64,000 bases of DNA, from NCBI RefSeq assembly GCF_947179165.1, contig NC_077245.1:3301001-3365000 (forward strand). Direction: 5' to 3'. Shown here in pieces: positions 36,282 through 48,526 of the stretch. The notes beneath the pieces were generated by a model that saw only the letters and a list, made by a program, of their open reading frames with translations, was not told where the DNA came from and made no database searches. The stretch comes from Solanum dulcamara. Its lineage: Eukaryota > Streptophyta > Magnoliopsida > Solanales > Solanaceae. How positions within the stretch are numbered: position 1 is the stretch's first letter; each line of letters opens with the position of its first letter. Made by a program: the position numbers and the translations under genes.

Positions 36282-39200
36282 TGTTATCAGCATGAAACTC
36301 TAATTTTATTTTTCAAAAAATTAACTTCTATATCAGGTATATCTACTGAAGAAATTTAATTTTAGTTGTCTTTGTTATTTTTAAATTAATTTTCATCATG
36401 TCAAACTTATTTTTATGGGTACTTAATGCTGAAATCCACCTTACCACTAAGGGTCTTGGTGATACTATAATCGAAGGAAATAAAACATCAAGTCAGAATA
36501 AAGCGAAGGCTATATTTTTCTTCGTCATCATCTAGATGAAAGCCTGAAGGATTGAATACTTGATAGTAAAAGATCCACTTGAATTGTGGAAAGATTTAAA
36601 AGGGTGGTATGACCACCTCAGGACAACGGTATTGCCAAGGTCTCGTTATGAGTGGATGCACTTACGGTTTCAAGATTTTAAAACTATAATTGAGTATAAT
36701 TCTGCTGTATTTAGAATAACTTCCCAATTAAAATTATGTGGAAAAACTATAAATGATAAGGACATGTTAGAGAAGACACTAACTACTTTTCATGCCTCTA
36801 ATGTGATATTACAACAGCAATACCGTGAAAAAGGTTTTCAGAAATACTCTGAATTGATCTCATGCCTTATGGTGGCTAAGCAACATAATGCTCTTTTAAT
36901 AAAAAATATGAAGCCCGTCTCAGTGGAACTGCCCCGTTACTGAAAGCAAATGTGGTAGAAGCACATGGCCAGTCTGAAAGAAGACAAAATAAAAATCAAG
37001 GTCACAATAATGTGCGTGAACGTGGCAATGGAAGAAGACGATATAATAATCGTCGTGGTAGTGGTCAACATAAAAGGGAGAACAATATGAGTTTTCAAAG
37101 TGGCCCTTCAAGAAGTAACTGGCATCGTCGTGGCATGAAAGGCTACTGAAAAAATGAATATCGGACGCTTGAGCATTCTGTAAGGCTTTATCAAAATTTC
37201 TTCAAAAGAAAGACAAATAGAGGTGGTGCCTTCTTCTAATGCTCGGATAGAGTCATACTTGGCGTTTAAAAATAATGTTCAGACAAGACCTTCGCATAAT
37301 GACAATATTGAAGCAAATCTAGCTTTGGAGGATAACGATTGTAATGACATCAATGATATTACTCATTTGGAGGTTGGAGACTTTTTTAGGGATTACAATT
37401 GATGTTTAATTTCACTATATGATTTACAATATGTTGTCCTTTTTATATACTTTTGATTATCATATTTTTACGTTTATCTATTTAAAAAAGAGAAGAAAAA
37501 AGGACTTATATTTTTCTAGTAATATTGTTACTTATTTTATCTCTTATAATGTATTTTTATTTTATGAAGATAAATAAATTTCTCAGTCTTCAATTGGATC
37601 CAAGATAAGTAATGGAGATATGTGCCTTTTGGATAGTGCCACAACTCATACGATATGAAAAAGAAAAGAAATATTTCCGTCATTTGATTATGAAAAAGGT
37701 CAATGTCAATACAATATCCGGTAGTACAAAATTAATTTAAGCCCCTGGAAGAGCGGTCTTATTACTACTTGGAGGAATGATATTGTTAATTGATAATGCA
37801 TTGTATTGTAGTAACTCTCAAATAAACTTGTTAAGTTTCAAGGTTATTCGCCAAAATGACTATCATATTGAGACTGCGAATGAAGGAAAGGTTGAATACC
37901 TTTATATTACTACAATAAATACGAAGAAGAAAATTGTGCATAAAAAATTACCTGCACTTTCTTCTGGATTGTACCATACAAATATTGGTACTGTTGAATT
38001 ACATGCCATAATAAATAAAAGGTTTACTGATTCTAATGATTTTATCATTTGGCATGACCAGTTGGGCCATCCCAATTATAATATGACGTGCAGAATTATT
38101 GAGAATTCACATGGACACACTTTGAAGAATCAAAAAATTCTTCAATCTAAGAAATTTTCTTCTGTTGCTTGTTCCCAAGAAAAACTGATTATTAAACTAT
38201 CAGCAACTAAGGTTGGGATTATATTCCCTTTGTTTCTGGAACGTTTACAGGGTGATATATGTGGGACAATTCACCTTTCATGTGGACCATTTAAATATTA
38301 TATGATCTTGATAAATGTATCTACAATATGATCATATGTGTGCTTATTATCAACTCGCAACATGATTTTTGCGAGATTATTAGCTCAAATTATAAGGTTA
38401 AGAGCACAATTTCTAGATTATGCAATAAAGATAATTCGTCTTGATAATGCTGATGAATTTATATCTCAATCCTTTAATGATTATTGTATGTCGGTTGAAA
38501 TAAAAATTGAGCATTGATCTCTCATGTTCATACTTAAAATGGTCTAGCAGAATTATTGATTAAACACCTCCAATTGATAGCTAGACCTAGGGGTGTCTAT
38601 ATTCCCCTTTGGTGGATGTAATTACCTTCAGGTATGTAATGAATTTGGCAGTTCATGAAAAGCTTGAAATGCACCTAATAGACGTGGTCACTGCCTATTT
38701 ATATGGCTCATTGAACTACGATATTTTTATGAAAATTTTTGAAGGATTCAAAGTGCCTAAAGCATACAAGGATTCTCAAGAAACTTGCTCAATAAAGCTT
38801 CAGAAATTCTTATACGGGTTGAAATAATCAGGGCGCATGTGGTATAATTGTCTTAGCGAATATTTGCTAAAATAAGGATATAAAAATGATCCAATTTGCC
38901 CTTGTATCTTTATGAAAAGGTCTGTATTTGAATTTGTCATAATAGCAGTATATGTTGATGATTTGAATATTATTGGAACTCCGGAAAAACTTTCAAAGGC
39001 AGTAAAATGTCTGAAAAAGGAGTTTGAAATGAAAGACCTCGAAAAGACAAAATTTTATTTTGGTCTACAAATTAAATATTTTACAAATGAGATATTTGTA
39101 CATCAGTCAATATATATTGAAAATATTTTAAAGAGGTTTTATATGGATAAAGCACATCCATTGAGTACCCCAATGGTTGTGAGATCTCTTGATATTAATA

Positions 39201-40231
39201 TAGATTCGTTTCGTCCTCATGAAAATGATGAAGAGCTTATTGGTGCTGAAATACCATATCTTAGTGCAATTGGTGCATTAATGTATCTTGCCAATAATTC
39301 TAGATCAGATTTAGCTTTCTCTATAAGCTTGTTATCAAGATTTAGTTCTTCTCCAATAGGAAGACACTGAAATGGAATTAAGCATATATTCAGATACCTT
39401 CGAGGGACCATTGATATGTGATTGTTTTACTCAAATAAATCTGCATCACAATTGATTGATTACGCAGATGCGGAATATTTGTCTGGTCCCCATAAAGGTC
39501 GATCGCAGACAGACTATTTATTTACATGTGGTGGTACAACTATATCATGGCGTTCAACAAAGCAAACTATGGTTGCCACTTCCTTAAATCATGCAGAGAT
39601 AATAGCCATCCATGAAGCAAGTCGAGAATGCATTGGGTTAAGATCAATAACTCAACACATTCAAGAAATATGTGATCTTTTTTTGAAAAGAGACGTTCCA
39701 ACAATATTGTATGAAGACAATGTTGCATGTATAACTCAATTGAAGGGAGGATACATCAAAGGAGATAGAACAAAACATATTTCACCAAAATTCTTTTTTA
39801 CTCATGATCTTCAAAAGAAGGGTGAAATAGATGTCCAACAAGTTTGTTCAAGTGACAGTTTAACAGATATGTTTACCAAGGCATTGTCGACTTCAATCTT
39901 TGAGAAAATGAGATACAAAATTGGAATGTGTCTTCTTCGCTATATCAAATGAAGTTTTCATCAGGGAGAGTAAAATACGCATTGTACTCTTTTTCCCTTA
40001 ACAAGGTTTTGTTCCATTGGATTTTTCTGGTAAGATTTTTAATGAGGCAACACTCAAGGCGTATTATTAAATGTGTGTACTCTTTTTCATTTACTAGATT
40101 TTTTTCACTGGATTTTTTATAGTAAGGTTTTAACGAGGCACAATATCAATGGGTGTTCAGAATAACTATGAATATTGTTTCTTGTAAAAGTTTTTAATGA
40201 GGCACATTACACGTGGACATGCAAGGGGGAG

Positions 40232-40460
40232 TGTTATACAAGTGGACACAAGTGGTGGCTGTCCATTTTTCTTTCCTACCCCCCATTTGTTGTCCCCTTA
40301 CTTTTCCTTACAACTTGTTTTGTTATTTTAACTCCCTCCCCTTCCCCGGCTATAAATAGCCTATAGGTCGTGATATTAAGAGATACAGATATTGAAAGAA
40401 TTCTCTTCTTTTCTCTTATTCTCTTCTTCCTATCTTGCTAAGTTAGTTTATTTTATAATA
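40232..40460 (+). repeat. 3' LTR of the copia element
   Basis: 229 bp, starting right after the polypurine tract and containing the same 'ctataaatag' TATA box near 40350. It ends 'ttttataata', after which host sequence 'cttttat' resumes. Confidence 0.9.
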
Positions 40461-42371
40461 CTTTTATATTTGTTTAACAATAAAGTCATCCAAATATGTT
40501 CATATCTCCTCCAAAACAACTCAAGCCAAAACTTTCTCAGTTGGCATCCGTCTCTTTTCCTTGAAAATGTTGGATAAAATGTGATTTAGGAGAGTAAAGG
40601 ACAGAGTGAAAATGTATAAGGAACTCAAAAAAGTAAAAAGAAAAAGAGAAGAAGACATCACTTTATAAATTATTAGAAGACTTGTTAAGTACATGTTATT
40701 AAGTTGGCGTTAAATATGATTAAGTACCTATAATTAAGTAGCGTTAGGTAAGAGGAGAGTAGGATTAATTAGAAGACGGATGAAAATTATTTACACCCAG
40801 AACTTTACTTTAAAAATCAAGCCCCCCTTCAACTTTGAGAAATAATCACCTTCCTTTTTCGATATTGACTCTCATAAGTGTCTATTCTATCCTTAATTCC
40901 TTACATTATCAACCTTTATCCCTTTTTTATACTTTTTTTAAAATCATATTTTTTTTATTTTTTAATCTATATAACAATATTTTAAAATTAAAACAACATT
41001 AATTTCGTCCAAAAAGGAAAAGAAAAAAATATATTGATTGAGTATATAATTTAATGTCGTTCTATATAATAAAATAAATGAGAGAAAAAGAGATGGGAAT
41101 AAAAACATGCCATTTTAACTTGTTTTAGTTGTCATCTACGTCCTCTAACTTTGAGTGTGCATAAGTGAAACTTCAACTTACATAAAGATTAACAAGTAGA
41201 CAAACGCGTTCTACATGACAATTCGCGTGAGATATACTGGAACTGATTTGTATTATACCGTATATGACACATATTATGTGACACGTGTGTCTATTTATTC
41301 AACTTTATACAAGTGTAAATGTTTGCTTCTGCACACCCATAAGTTGGAGAGCATAGATATCAGCTGATAGAGTGTCAAAATGAAGCCAAATATAGGTAAC
41401 CTGCAAAGAATTTTATGGGTTGGGATCAAGATAACTTGAATTGAGTCAATCTTAACTCATTCAAGATTTAACACATTTTAAAAGAATATTCAATTGAACC
41501 CAAAATCTCCAATTTCAATCTGTTTTAAGACTTTTTATTTACACTGGTGTAAGTATGTTTCCATATTGAAAATATGAATTAATATCTATTTTATATCTTC
41601 TAGAATTTATCTATCCATTTGTAACTTATTTTTTTATTTTCTTGAGTTGAAATTCAAATTGTGGTTATAAACGATAAATTACAATATATTAAAATTATTG
41701 AGATAAAACGGTTCAAATTGGGTAAGACATAATCCAACCCGATTTTTAGCCCATTGTAGCTCAACCCATTCGAGCCAAAGTAAATTTGGACGGGTCATGA
41801 CCCAACCCAATTTTTATTTCAATCCATTTTAATATCTCCAATTTCAACCCAACCTGCCCATTTGACATCCCTATCAACTGAGCCCAAATTAAAAAACATG
41901 TATTTATTATGCCTAATAGATAAGTGAAACGTAAATACGTATGCAGTTAAGTAGCGTTATATAAGAGGAGAACAAAATTAATTAGAAAACTGGTTAAGTA
42001 CTTGTTATTAAGTGGGTTAAGTATGATCAAGTACCTACTATTAAGTAGCGTTAGGTAAGAAGAAAGCATGATTAATTAGAAGACTGGTCAAGTACCTGTT
42101 ATTAAGTGGCGTTAAATATAATTAAGTACCTATTATTAAGTAGTTGAGTAGCATATAAAGTAGAAATAATGAAGAGGAAAACTCGTTAAGTATCATTAAT
42201 TATGATTTATGATCAAGTAGCGTCAGTTAACACTAATAAGTAGGAATAAGTACTTTCACTTTTACTGTTTTACTATTTCAAAAATAAATTTTTATTTTTA
42301 TTTATTATTTTTAATATATTAAAAAATAAAAATAAAAATCTTCATATTGTACTCTTTCAAGTTTAAATACT
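40461..42371. other. Intergenic between copia element and psi-5
   Basis: No gene. It contains copies of a 'ttaagtagcgttaggtaag' motif near 40734, 41946 and 42040. The motif also occurs at about 33395 upstream of P450-4, which suggests duplicated 5' flanks. The rest is AT-rich with no recognisable content. Confidence 0.6.
41946..42134. repeat. Two tandem units of about 95 bp
   Basis: Units 41946-42039 and 42040-42134 both start 'ttaagtagcgtta' and run through 'attaattagaaaactgg' or 'attaattagaagactgg' to 'caagtacctacta' or 'taagtacctatta'. A partial unit lies at about 40700-40785. Confidence 0.8.
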
Positions 42372-42800
42372 TGACAACTATGCTATTTTTGGTATGTCCT
42401 CTAAAGGCCCGTATTGGCGACAAATGAAAAAAAATATTCCTACTCTAATTACTCTCCAATCGCCGGGTACAAATGCATCGACACATTCGACAATTCCAAA
42501 TGAAAACATACCTAAAACAAATTTATGAAATGATGAATTCTTCTCCAAATATTGTGAAAATAGAAATGAAAGAATGGTTTGGGAACTTGAACATGACCAT
42601 TATTGTAAGGATGCTTTTCGGAAATGAACATGTACAGAGGAGTAGAAAAGCAATTAGAACTTTTTAAAAGTTTTTTCGTGTAATTGTTGTAGCTGATTAT
42701 ATACCATCACTAAGATGGTTAGACGATATAGGAGGATATGAGAAGGAAATGAAGGAGAATGCTAAGGAAATAGATTATATTCTTGAAAAATGGCTAGTGG

Positions 42801-43265
42801 TGTTGGGTGTTTGCCCTGACTTTCCTAGTATAATTAGGTTTTTTTTTTCTAAAAAAAAAAACACAATGTCTCCATATTTGGCTAGTCTTTTTTCTTATAG
42901 GAAAAGATTTATAACTCTATAAATAGAGGCTTATTCCTTCTAACTTGGTAGCATTCACAATGTAGTCCTAGGAGCTTTGAGAGTTTTGTCTAGGGAGAAA
43001 CGGTGAGACACAAGTGTTGCGTTAGCACTTGTGTGAACCTCTTTTTATTTCGAGTGAATTGTGTGATTTATTTCTCTTGATTATTTGTACTATCATGTTT
43101 ATAGTAGATTGCTCATCTCCTCTTGTGGATGTAGGTCGATTAACCGAACCACATTAAATGCTTGTGTCTCTTTTGATATATTTCTCGTTTGTCTTCTTAT
43201 TCATGACCATTCAAGGTTTGCTCTGCTAGCTTTCGCATGACACCTAATTATTTTCGTTCCTAACA
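42801..43265 (+). mobile_element. Solo LTR inserted in psi-5
   Basis: 465 bp, beginning TGTTGGGTGTTTGCC and ending TTCGTTCCTAACA, with a TATA box (ctataaatagagg, near 42916). Perfect 5-bp target duplication agtgg (42796-42800 and 43266-43270). P450-4 has the uninterrupted sequence 'ggctagtggaacataag' at the same site, which proves the empty state. Same family as 20179-21025 and 23850-24956. Confidence 0.96.
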
Positions 43266-43351
43266 AGTGGAACACAAGAAAAAGACAAGTTGTGGAGAAA
43301 AGAAATGTGAGGATGAGAAAAACTTTATGGATATAATGTTGTCCCTTTTTT

Positions 43352-43645
43352 GAAGGTGCTGTGGATGAAGATCTTGCTGCTTTTGATGCTGACACCATTA
43401 TCAAATCTACATGCTTGGTAAGTCTAATTTTTTAACCATTTAATTATGAGAATTATGAATTTATTTTTTACAATAATTTTGAGAATTTATTTTTTACAAT
43501 AATTATGAGAATTATGAAGGTGCTGTGGATGAAGATCTTGCTGCTTTTGATGCTGACACCATTATCAAATCTACATGCTTGGTAAGTCTAATTTTTTAAC
43601 CATTTAATTATGAGAATTATGAATTTATTTTTTACAATAATTTTT
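43352..43645 (+). repeat. 164-bp tandem duplication spanning the exon 1 end and splice donor of psi-5
   Basis: The segment starting 'gaaggtgctgtggatgaag' at 43352 is repeated from 43516, including 'tctacatgcttggtaagtc' and the first intron bases. The second unit is shorter (to about 43645). This gives two competing donor sites in a gene that was already dead or dying. Confidence 0.9.
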
Positions 43646-44315
43646 TAATTTAATTCAAATTTAGTGTTTGATTATAAAATTTTCAAATCGAATTTGGACT
43701 TGGATTCAAAATTTGGAAACACCTATTTCCAATTTTATCTTCAAAAATTTTAAATAAAGTGATCCCTTCCCTTCTTTACAAAAGTATATTAAATACAACT
43801 TCTTCTTTGACTCCAACTTAAAAAAATTCTAATAAAATAAAAAATATTTAGATTCTATGACCAAATGCCTATTATTTCCAAACTTGCAAAGGGTCATTTT
43901 TTCTCTGATAAACTAAAAGGAAAATAAGATCGAATAAATTTGAATAGAGTAAGTGACCTTCTTAATCCTACCATATGCAAGTTATATACTGGTAATAATA
44001 TGCTACATTAAGCTTTAGTACTTCTATCTTTTCCTTTTTATTTGACTCATATATACTTTATATCTAAATTTTAGTCTTTCATTTATAAAAGTCATTATAT
44101 AATTTACTAATGTTATTTTCTCCTTTTCTATCTTTTTTTTCCTATTTTGAAAGGCTTTGTTCGGCAGGAGGATCTGACACTGTAGTTGGAACACTAACAT
44201 GGACTCTGTCTTTGTTACTCAACAACCCTCATGTAATGGAAAAGGCCCAAGAAGAATTAGACATTCAAGTTGGAAGAAATACACTAGTTCTTGACGAGTC
44301 ACATATAAGGAACTT

Positions 44316-44393
44316 AGCCAGGCCGGGACGTCCGGCAGAATGCTTGGCCTCCTGCGCTGGAAGCGAGACCCGAAGGGTGAGCTTATGGCGATT
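44316..44393. other. GC-rich filler insertion in psi-5 exon 2
   Basis: Compared with P450-4, about 78 bp separate 'aggaactta' from 'tatcttcaaaccatt'. The insert is GC-rich ('gccaggccgggacgtccgg' and 'ctggaagcgagacccgaag'), very unlike its AT-rich surroundings. It may be organellar DNA captured at a break, but the source is not identified. Confidence 0.6.
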
Positions 44394-44972
44394 TATCTTC
44401 AAACCATTAGTAAAGAATCATTACGTTTGTATCCACCTACCTACAGCACTCTCAGTCCCTCATGTAGCCATGGAAGATTGCACTATTGGTGGCTATAATA
44501 TCCTAAAAGGTACTCGAGTACTACTCAACTTGCGGAAGATTCAACGGGATCCGACCATTTGATCAGAACCCGATTTATTCAAGCCAGAGAGGTTTTTGAT
44601 GACTTATAAAAATATAGATGTTAGGGGAAATCATTTTGAATTAATTTCATTTGGTGCTGGAAGAAGAATTTGCCCTGGGATTTCCTCAACACTTGTGTTG
44701 TTGCACTTGACTTTGGCTAACCTGCTACATGCATTTGAAATTACAAGGCCATCTAATGAACCAATTGACATCACTGCGCATTTTGGGGTAAAAGCTACAC
44801 TACTCGAGTTTGGGACAATCTTGGATGGTTAAGACACCTCTTCTTTGTTATCTTTTATACCTAAAAATAAAATCTCCCGTAAAACAGACATAAAGTTAAA
44901 GTAAAATTTTATAATCATCCAAAAAATATATCATAATTATAACCTTAATTTACTTGGAAAAGATCAACAATC

Positions 44973-46912
44973 TCATGAGTGAAGATTAGAATCCAAGCGT
45001 GTAGTAAGGTGAACTTCGAGTGGAGAAGCTTTGAGAATTGTCAATCCAAAGCTCTCACTCATATCAATTGGTTCATCTGAAGGCCTCTCAATTTCAAACC
45101 CCTGCAGCAAAATAGCCAACACATATTGCACTACTTGAAGGGCCAACGAAACTCCGGGGCACATTCTTCTTCCACTACCAAACGGAATCAATTCAAAGTG
45201 ATTACCCCTTACATCGACATCTTTGTGACTTGTCAAGAATCTCTCCGGCTTAAACTCGTGCGGATTTGGCCATATTTTAGGATCATAATGTAACTTTCAA
45301 ATGTTCACTATTAAGCGAGTCCTTTTCGGTATATCGTAACCATTAACAACACAATCCTTAATCGACTCGTGGGGTAGCAAGAGCGGTGGGGTTGGATATA
45401 AACGTAACGATTCTTTAACATTAGCTTGAAGATAAACCAAGTTTTTGATGTCAGATTCTTGGATCCATCTGTTCTTGCCAACATGAGTGTCTAGTTCATC
45501 CTGGGCCTTTTTTAACACTTCGTAGTTGTTTAGGAGTAAAGATAAAGTCCACATTAGAGTTACCATTGTGGTATCGGTACCTGCCGTTTGCAGAGCCTGC
45601 CAAGCCCAAAAATTTCAGCAATCAACTCCACATTCCACAATATATAGTAAAGAATAATAAATAAAATCGGTACAAGTTATATTTACTGACTTTATAATAG
45701 TTTTAGTGCTTAGTTATGTAAACTCATAGTTGGAATGCACTGATGTTAGTTGGACCAAATTAAAAAGTTGTATTATGCAGGGTTACTAAGAACGTACCAT
45801 ACATGTGGATTTGATAACGGCATCAGCATCAAAACCATGAAGATTTTTGTCTTCACAAATGGACAACATGACATCCATGAAATCATCTCCATCCCCACAT
45901 TTATTTCCCCTTAATTCCCTCTTTCTTCTGTGCTCTGTTAACCACTCTCCAACAAGACAGTCAATTTCTTTAGCAGTCTCTTTCATGGCCTTCTCATGGC
46001 CTCCAATATCCAACCATCTTAGATAAGGGAAAAAATCAGCCACAGCAGAGGCCCCCAATAATTCTAAAAATCTTCTAATTGCTTTGTGAGCTTTACTCCT
46101 TTCTTCATCTTCCTTATCTGTTACAGAGGTGGATCTAAAGTTTAAGTTTGGTTCAACATCCAAATTTTTTTTAGTACTTTATGTGACAGTTGAATTCAGA
46201 CATAGAATCTTTAAAAAAAAATTGATGATTAAATTATTCTGATGATAAAAAAAAATATTAACGATATCAGTATCACGGTATATAACTTAGATTAAAAATT
46301 AAATACCTGTGTATTTTACTCCAAATAGCATCTTCACTATAATGTTCATAATTAAATTCCCAAACCATTCCTTCATCTCTATCTTCACAGCACCATCATT
46401 TAAATTACTACTCTTATTTTTCAGGCAGTATTCATAAGTCTCTTTAACAGCTGATTTTACTTCAAATTCTCTGACGTGTTTGAGCATTTCGATTCGCCGA
46501 GCGGAAAGGAATTCAATGGTGACTATCTTCCTTATCTCTCTCCAGTAGGGCCCATAAAGCCCAAGCCCAAGCATGGCGTAATTGTAGCCCAAAATCTCTG
46601 AAGCTGTAGATTTGGCCGGTTCGCAAAGGCCCTGTCGTTCGTGGTGAAACATTCTTCGGCTACTTTGGGATCACTCACGATTACTACTTGATTTACTCCG
46701 AGCTTTAATCGGAAAATTGGCCCATATTTTTCTGCCATTTGGCTGAAGATTTTGTGAGGCATTTGAGGTCCGTTGAGGAGATGGAGATGGCCGATAATGG
46801 GCCATGCTCCGGTGGCTTTTGGTACACTTGTTCTTCGCGTTTTAACTGAGAAAAATAGTTTGAAAACAAGGAAGGAGATAGCTAGTGTAATGGCAATCAC
46901 AGACAAATCCAT
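44973..46912 (-). pseudogene. CYP82-like cytochrome P450 pseudogene (psi-6)
   Basis: The start MDLSVIAI at 46912 and the membrane anchor are intact. A 1-bp deletion near 46614 (ccggccaaat against ccggcccaaat in paralogues) shifts the frame after 'FANRP'. A 189-bp intron-like insertion (46306-46118) splits exon 1 after 'FGVKYT'. Exon 1 resumes at 46117 and ends at the donor at 45798. Exon 2 (45596-44973) keeps the AGTDTT helix and '[10 protein letters not shown]', but Trp in 'VNIWKLHYDP' has become TGA (45299-45297). Haem and ExxR motifs are otherwise good, so inactivation looks fairly recent. It converges on psi-5, 140 bp away. Confidence 0.92.
46118..46306 (-). other. Intron-like insertion with GT…AG ends inside exon 1 of psi-6
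   Basis: None of the intact paralogues has sequence here. On the minus strand the insert starts GTATTTAATT and ends CTGTAACAG. Its removal leaves the reading phase continuous (…[21 protein letters not shown]). Its right part ('cagaggtggatctaaagttt' on the plus strand) resembles a dispersed Solanaceae repeat, so it is probably a transposon fragment that happens to supply splice sites. 'acag' occurs at both edges. Confidence 0.7.
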
Positions 46913-47384
46913 GGCTGCAATTAATTTGTAGCGTAGTTAGTCTTCTTTTTAAAATGAAAAATAGAGTCAAAATCAAATCCTCCAAATGGGAAATGGCATT
47001 AGACTTTAATGGGATAAGGTTGTGAGAATTGTGATTAATAGATACATGCAAAATTAGTTCACTTTAGCTTTTATAACTCGTTAGAAAGTCAAAATCATAT
47101 AAATTTTGATCAATTTATTGAAGTAATATAATAAAATTTAGCTGTAAAAATTAATTAGATTAACACTTGAATTTGTTGTAGAATTTGACGGAGTAAATGG
47201 TTAAACATAATCCTTTATAATTTGAACGGAATAGAGAATGATCAAGATATCTTCTTTTCAGATCTCTTAAGCTAAAAAATAAAAAAATTATTAGAAAATA
47301 TCCATAAAATTAAAACGCAACATTGTAATCATTGAAAAATTATAGCATAATTATAATCTTAATTTACTAAAAAAGATCAACATG
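46913..47384. other. Spacer between psi-7 and psi-6
   Basis: 472 bp of AT-rich sequence, formerly the promoter of psi-6. I see no clear TATA box within 80 bp of the old start codon and no repeat. Confidence 0.5.
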
Positions 47385-48526
47385 TTATACGTAATAAAGA
47401 TTAGAATCCAAGCGTGGAGTAAGGTGAACTTCGAGTCGAGAAGCTTTGAGAATTGTCAATCCAAAGCTCGCACTCATATCAATTAGATCATCTGAAGGTC
47501 TCTCAATTTCAAACCCTTGCAGCAAAATAGTCAACACATACTGCACAACTTGAAGGGCCAACGAAACTCCAGGGCACATTCTTCTTCCACTACTAAACGG
47601 AATCAAGTCAAAATGATTCCCTCTTACATCGAAATCCTTATGAGTCGTCAAAAATCTTTCCGGCTTAAATTCATGCGGATTTGGCCATATTTTAGGATCG
47701 TAATGTAACTTCCAAATGTTCACTAACAAGCGAGTCCCTATTGGTATATCGTAGCCACTAACAACACAATCCTCAGTCAACTCATGATATAAGCGTAATG
47801 ATTCTTTAACAATAGCTTGAAGATAAATCAAGTTCTTGATGTCCGATTCTTGGACCCGGCTATTCTTGCCAACATGAGTGTCTAGTTCATCTTGGGCCCT
47901 TTTTAATGCTTCGTAGTTATTTAGGAGTAAAGATAAAGTCCATATTAGAGTTACCATTGTGGTATCCGTACCTGCCGTTTGCGGAGCCTGCCAAGCCTAA
48001 AAATTTCAACAATCAACTCCACATTCCACAATATATAGTAAGAATAATAAATAAAATCGGTATAGGTTATATTCACTAAAATTCCATATCAAGGATGAAT
48101 ATGCATATTATGTACAAATTTGGCACAATTATAATGATTGTCTTAGTGAAAGGATGTTTTTTGGAGGTTTGTCCAAGTCCTAGACCAATTTTTCATTCCT
48201 CTACTAATATAAAATTTGTTAATATTTTCAATGTTGAATGGACAAAATCTTAATTAAATTTTAGACGTCTAACTAAGATATCGCTTTAGGCCTTAATGTA
48301 TGTATGTTGAGCCGCCCTGCAAATTAGATGTGTTTTTAGAAGGGTATCTAAGAACGTACCATACAAGTAGCTTTGGTAATGTCATCAGCATCAAATCCAT
48401 GAAAATCTTTGTCTTCAAAAATGCACCATAATCCATGTTGGTGGTGTAAGAATTTTTTTATGTTGCCGTCAGATCACTTAATAGGTGATTTCAAGTAACT
48501 GCTCTAATTTAATAAGCATTAATTAG

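Larger units (their letters stand above)
36053..40460 (+). mobile_element. Complete but degenerate Ty1-copia retrotransposon (4408 bp)
   Basis: Two LTRs of equal length (229 bp each) begin TGTTATACAAGTGGACAC. 'ttatcagcatga' just after the 5' LTR is a primer-binding-site variant, and 'gcaagggggag' just before the 3' LTR is the polypurine tract. Inside, in order, are gag (36560-37149, with an Arg/Gly-rich tail), the GAG-pre-integrase 'WHDQLGHPNYN' (about 38050), integrase remnants, reverse transcriptase with 'YVDD' (38951-38962), and RNase H ending near 39949. Several stops and frameshifts interrupt it, and sequence is missing between integrase and reverse transcriptase. 'actttt' next to both ends suggests a slightly decayed target duplication. 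It lies 122 bp past the P450-4 stop. Confidence 0.92.
42372..44832 (+). pseudogene. CYP82-like cytochrome P450 pseudogene (psi-5), split by a solo LTR
   Basis: Closest to P450-4. The first 120 or so codons are missing; homology begins at the equivalent of its residues 119-121. Exon 1 is interrupted by a 465-bp solo LTR (42801-43265), resumes at 43266 and ends at the donor near 43417. A 164-bp tandem duplication repeats the exon end and donor. Exon 2 starts near 44157 ('AGGSDT'). It is disrupted by a GC-rich insert of about 78 bp (about 44316-44393) and a TGA in place of a Trp codon (44560-44562), then continues through 'FGAGRRICPG' before the C-terminus diverges. It cannot encode a working enzyme. 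Confidence 0.93.

Noticed and set aside
44316..44393. GC-rich insert considered as a tRNA or small RNA gene
   Set aside because: No cloverleaf, A/B boxes or CCA-like end could be fitted by eye.
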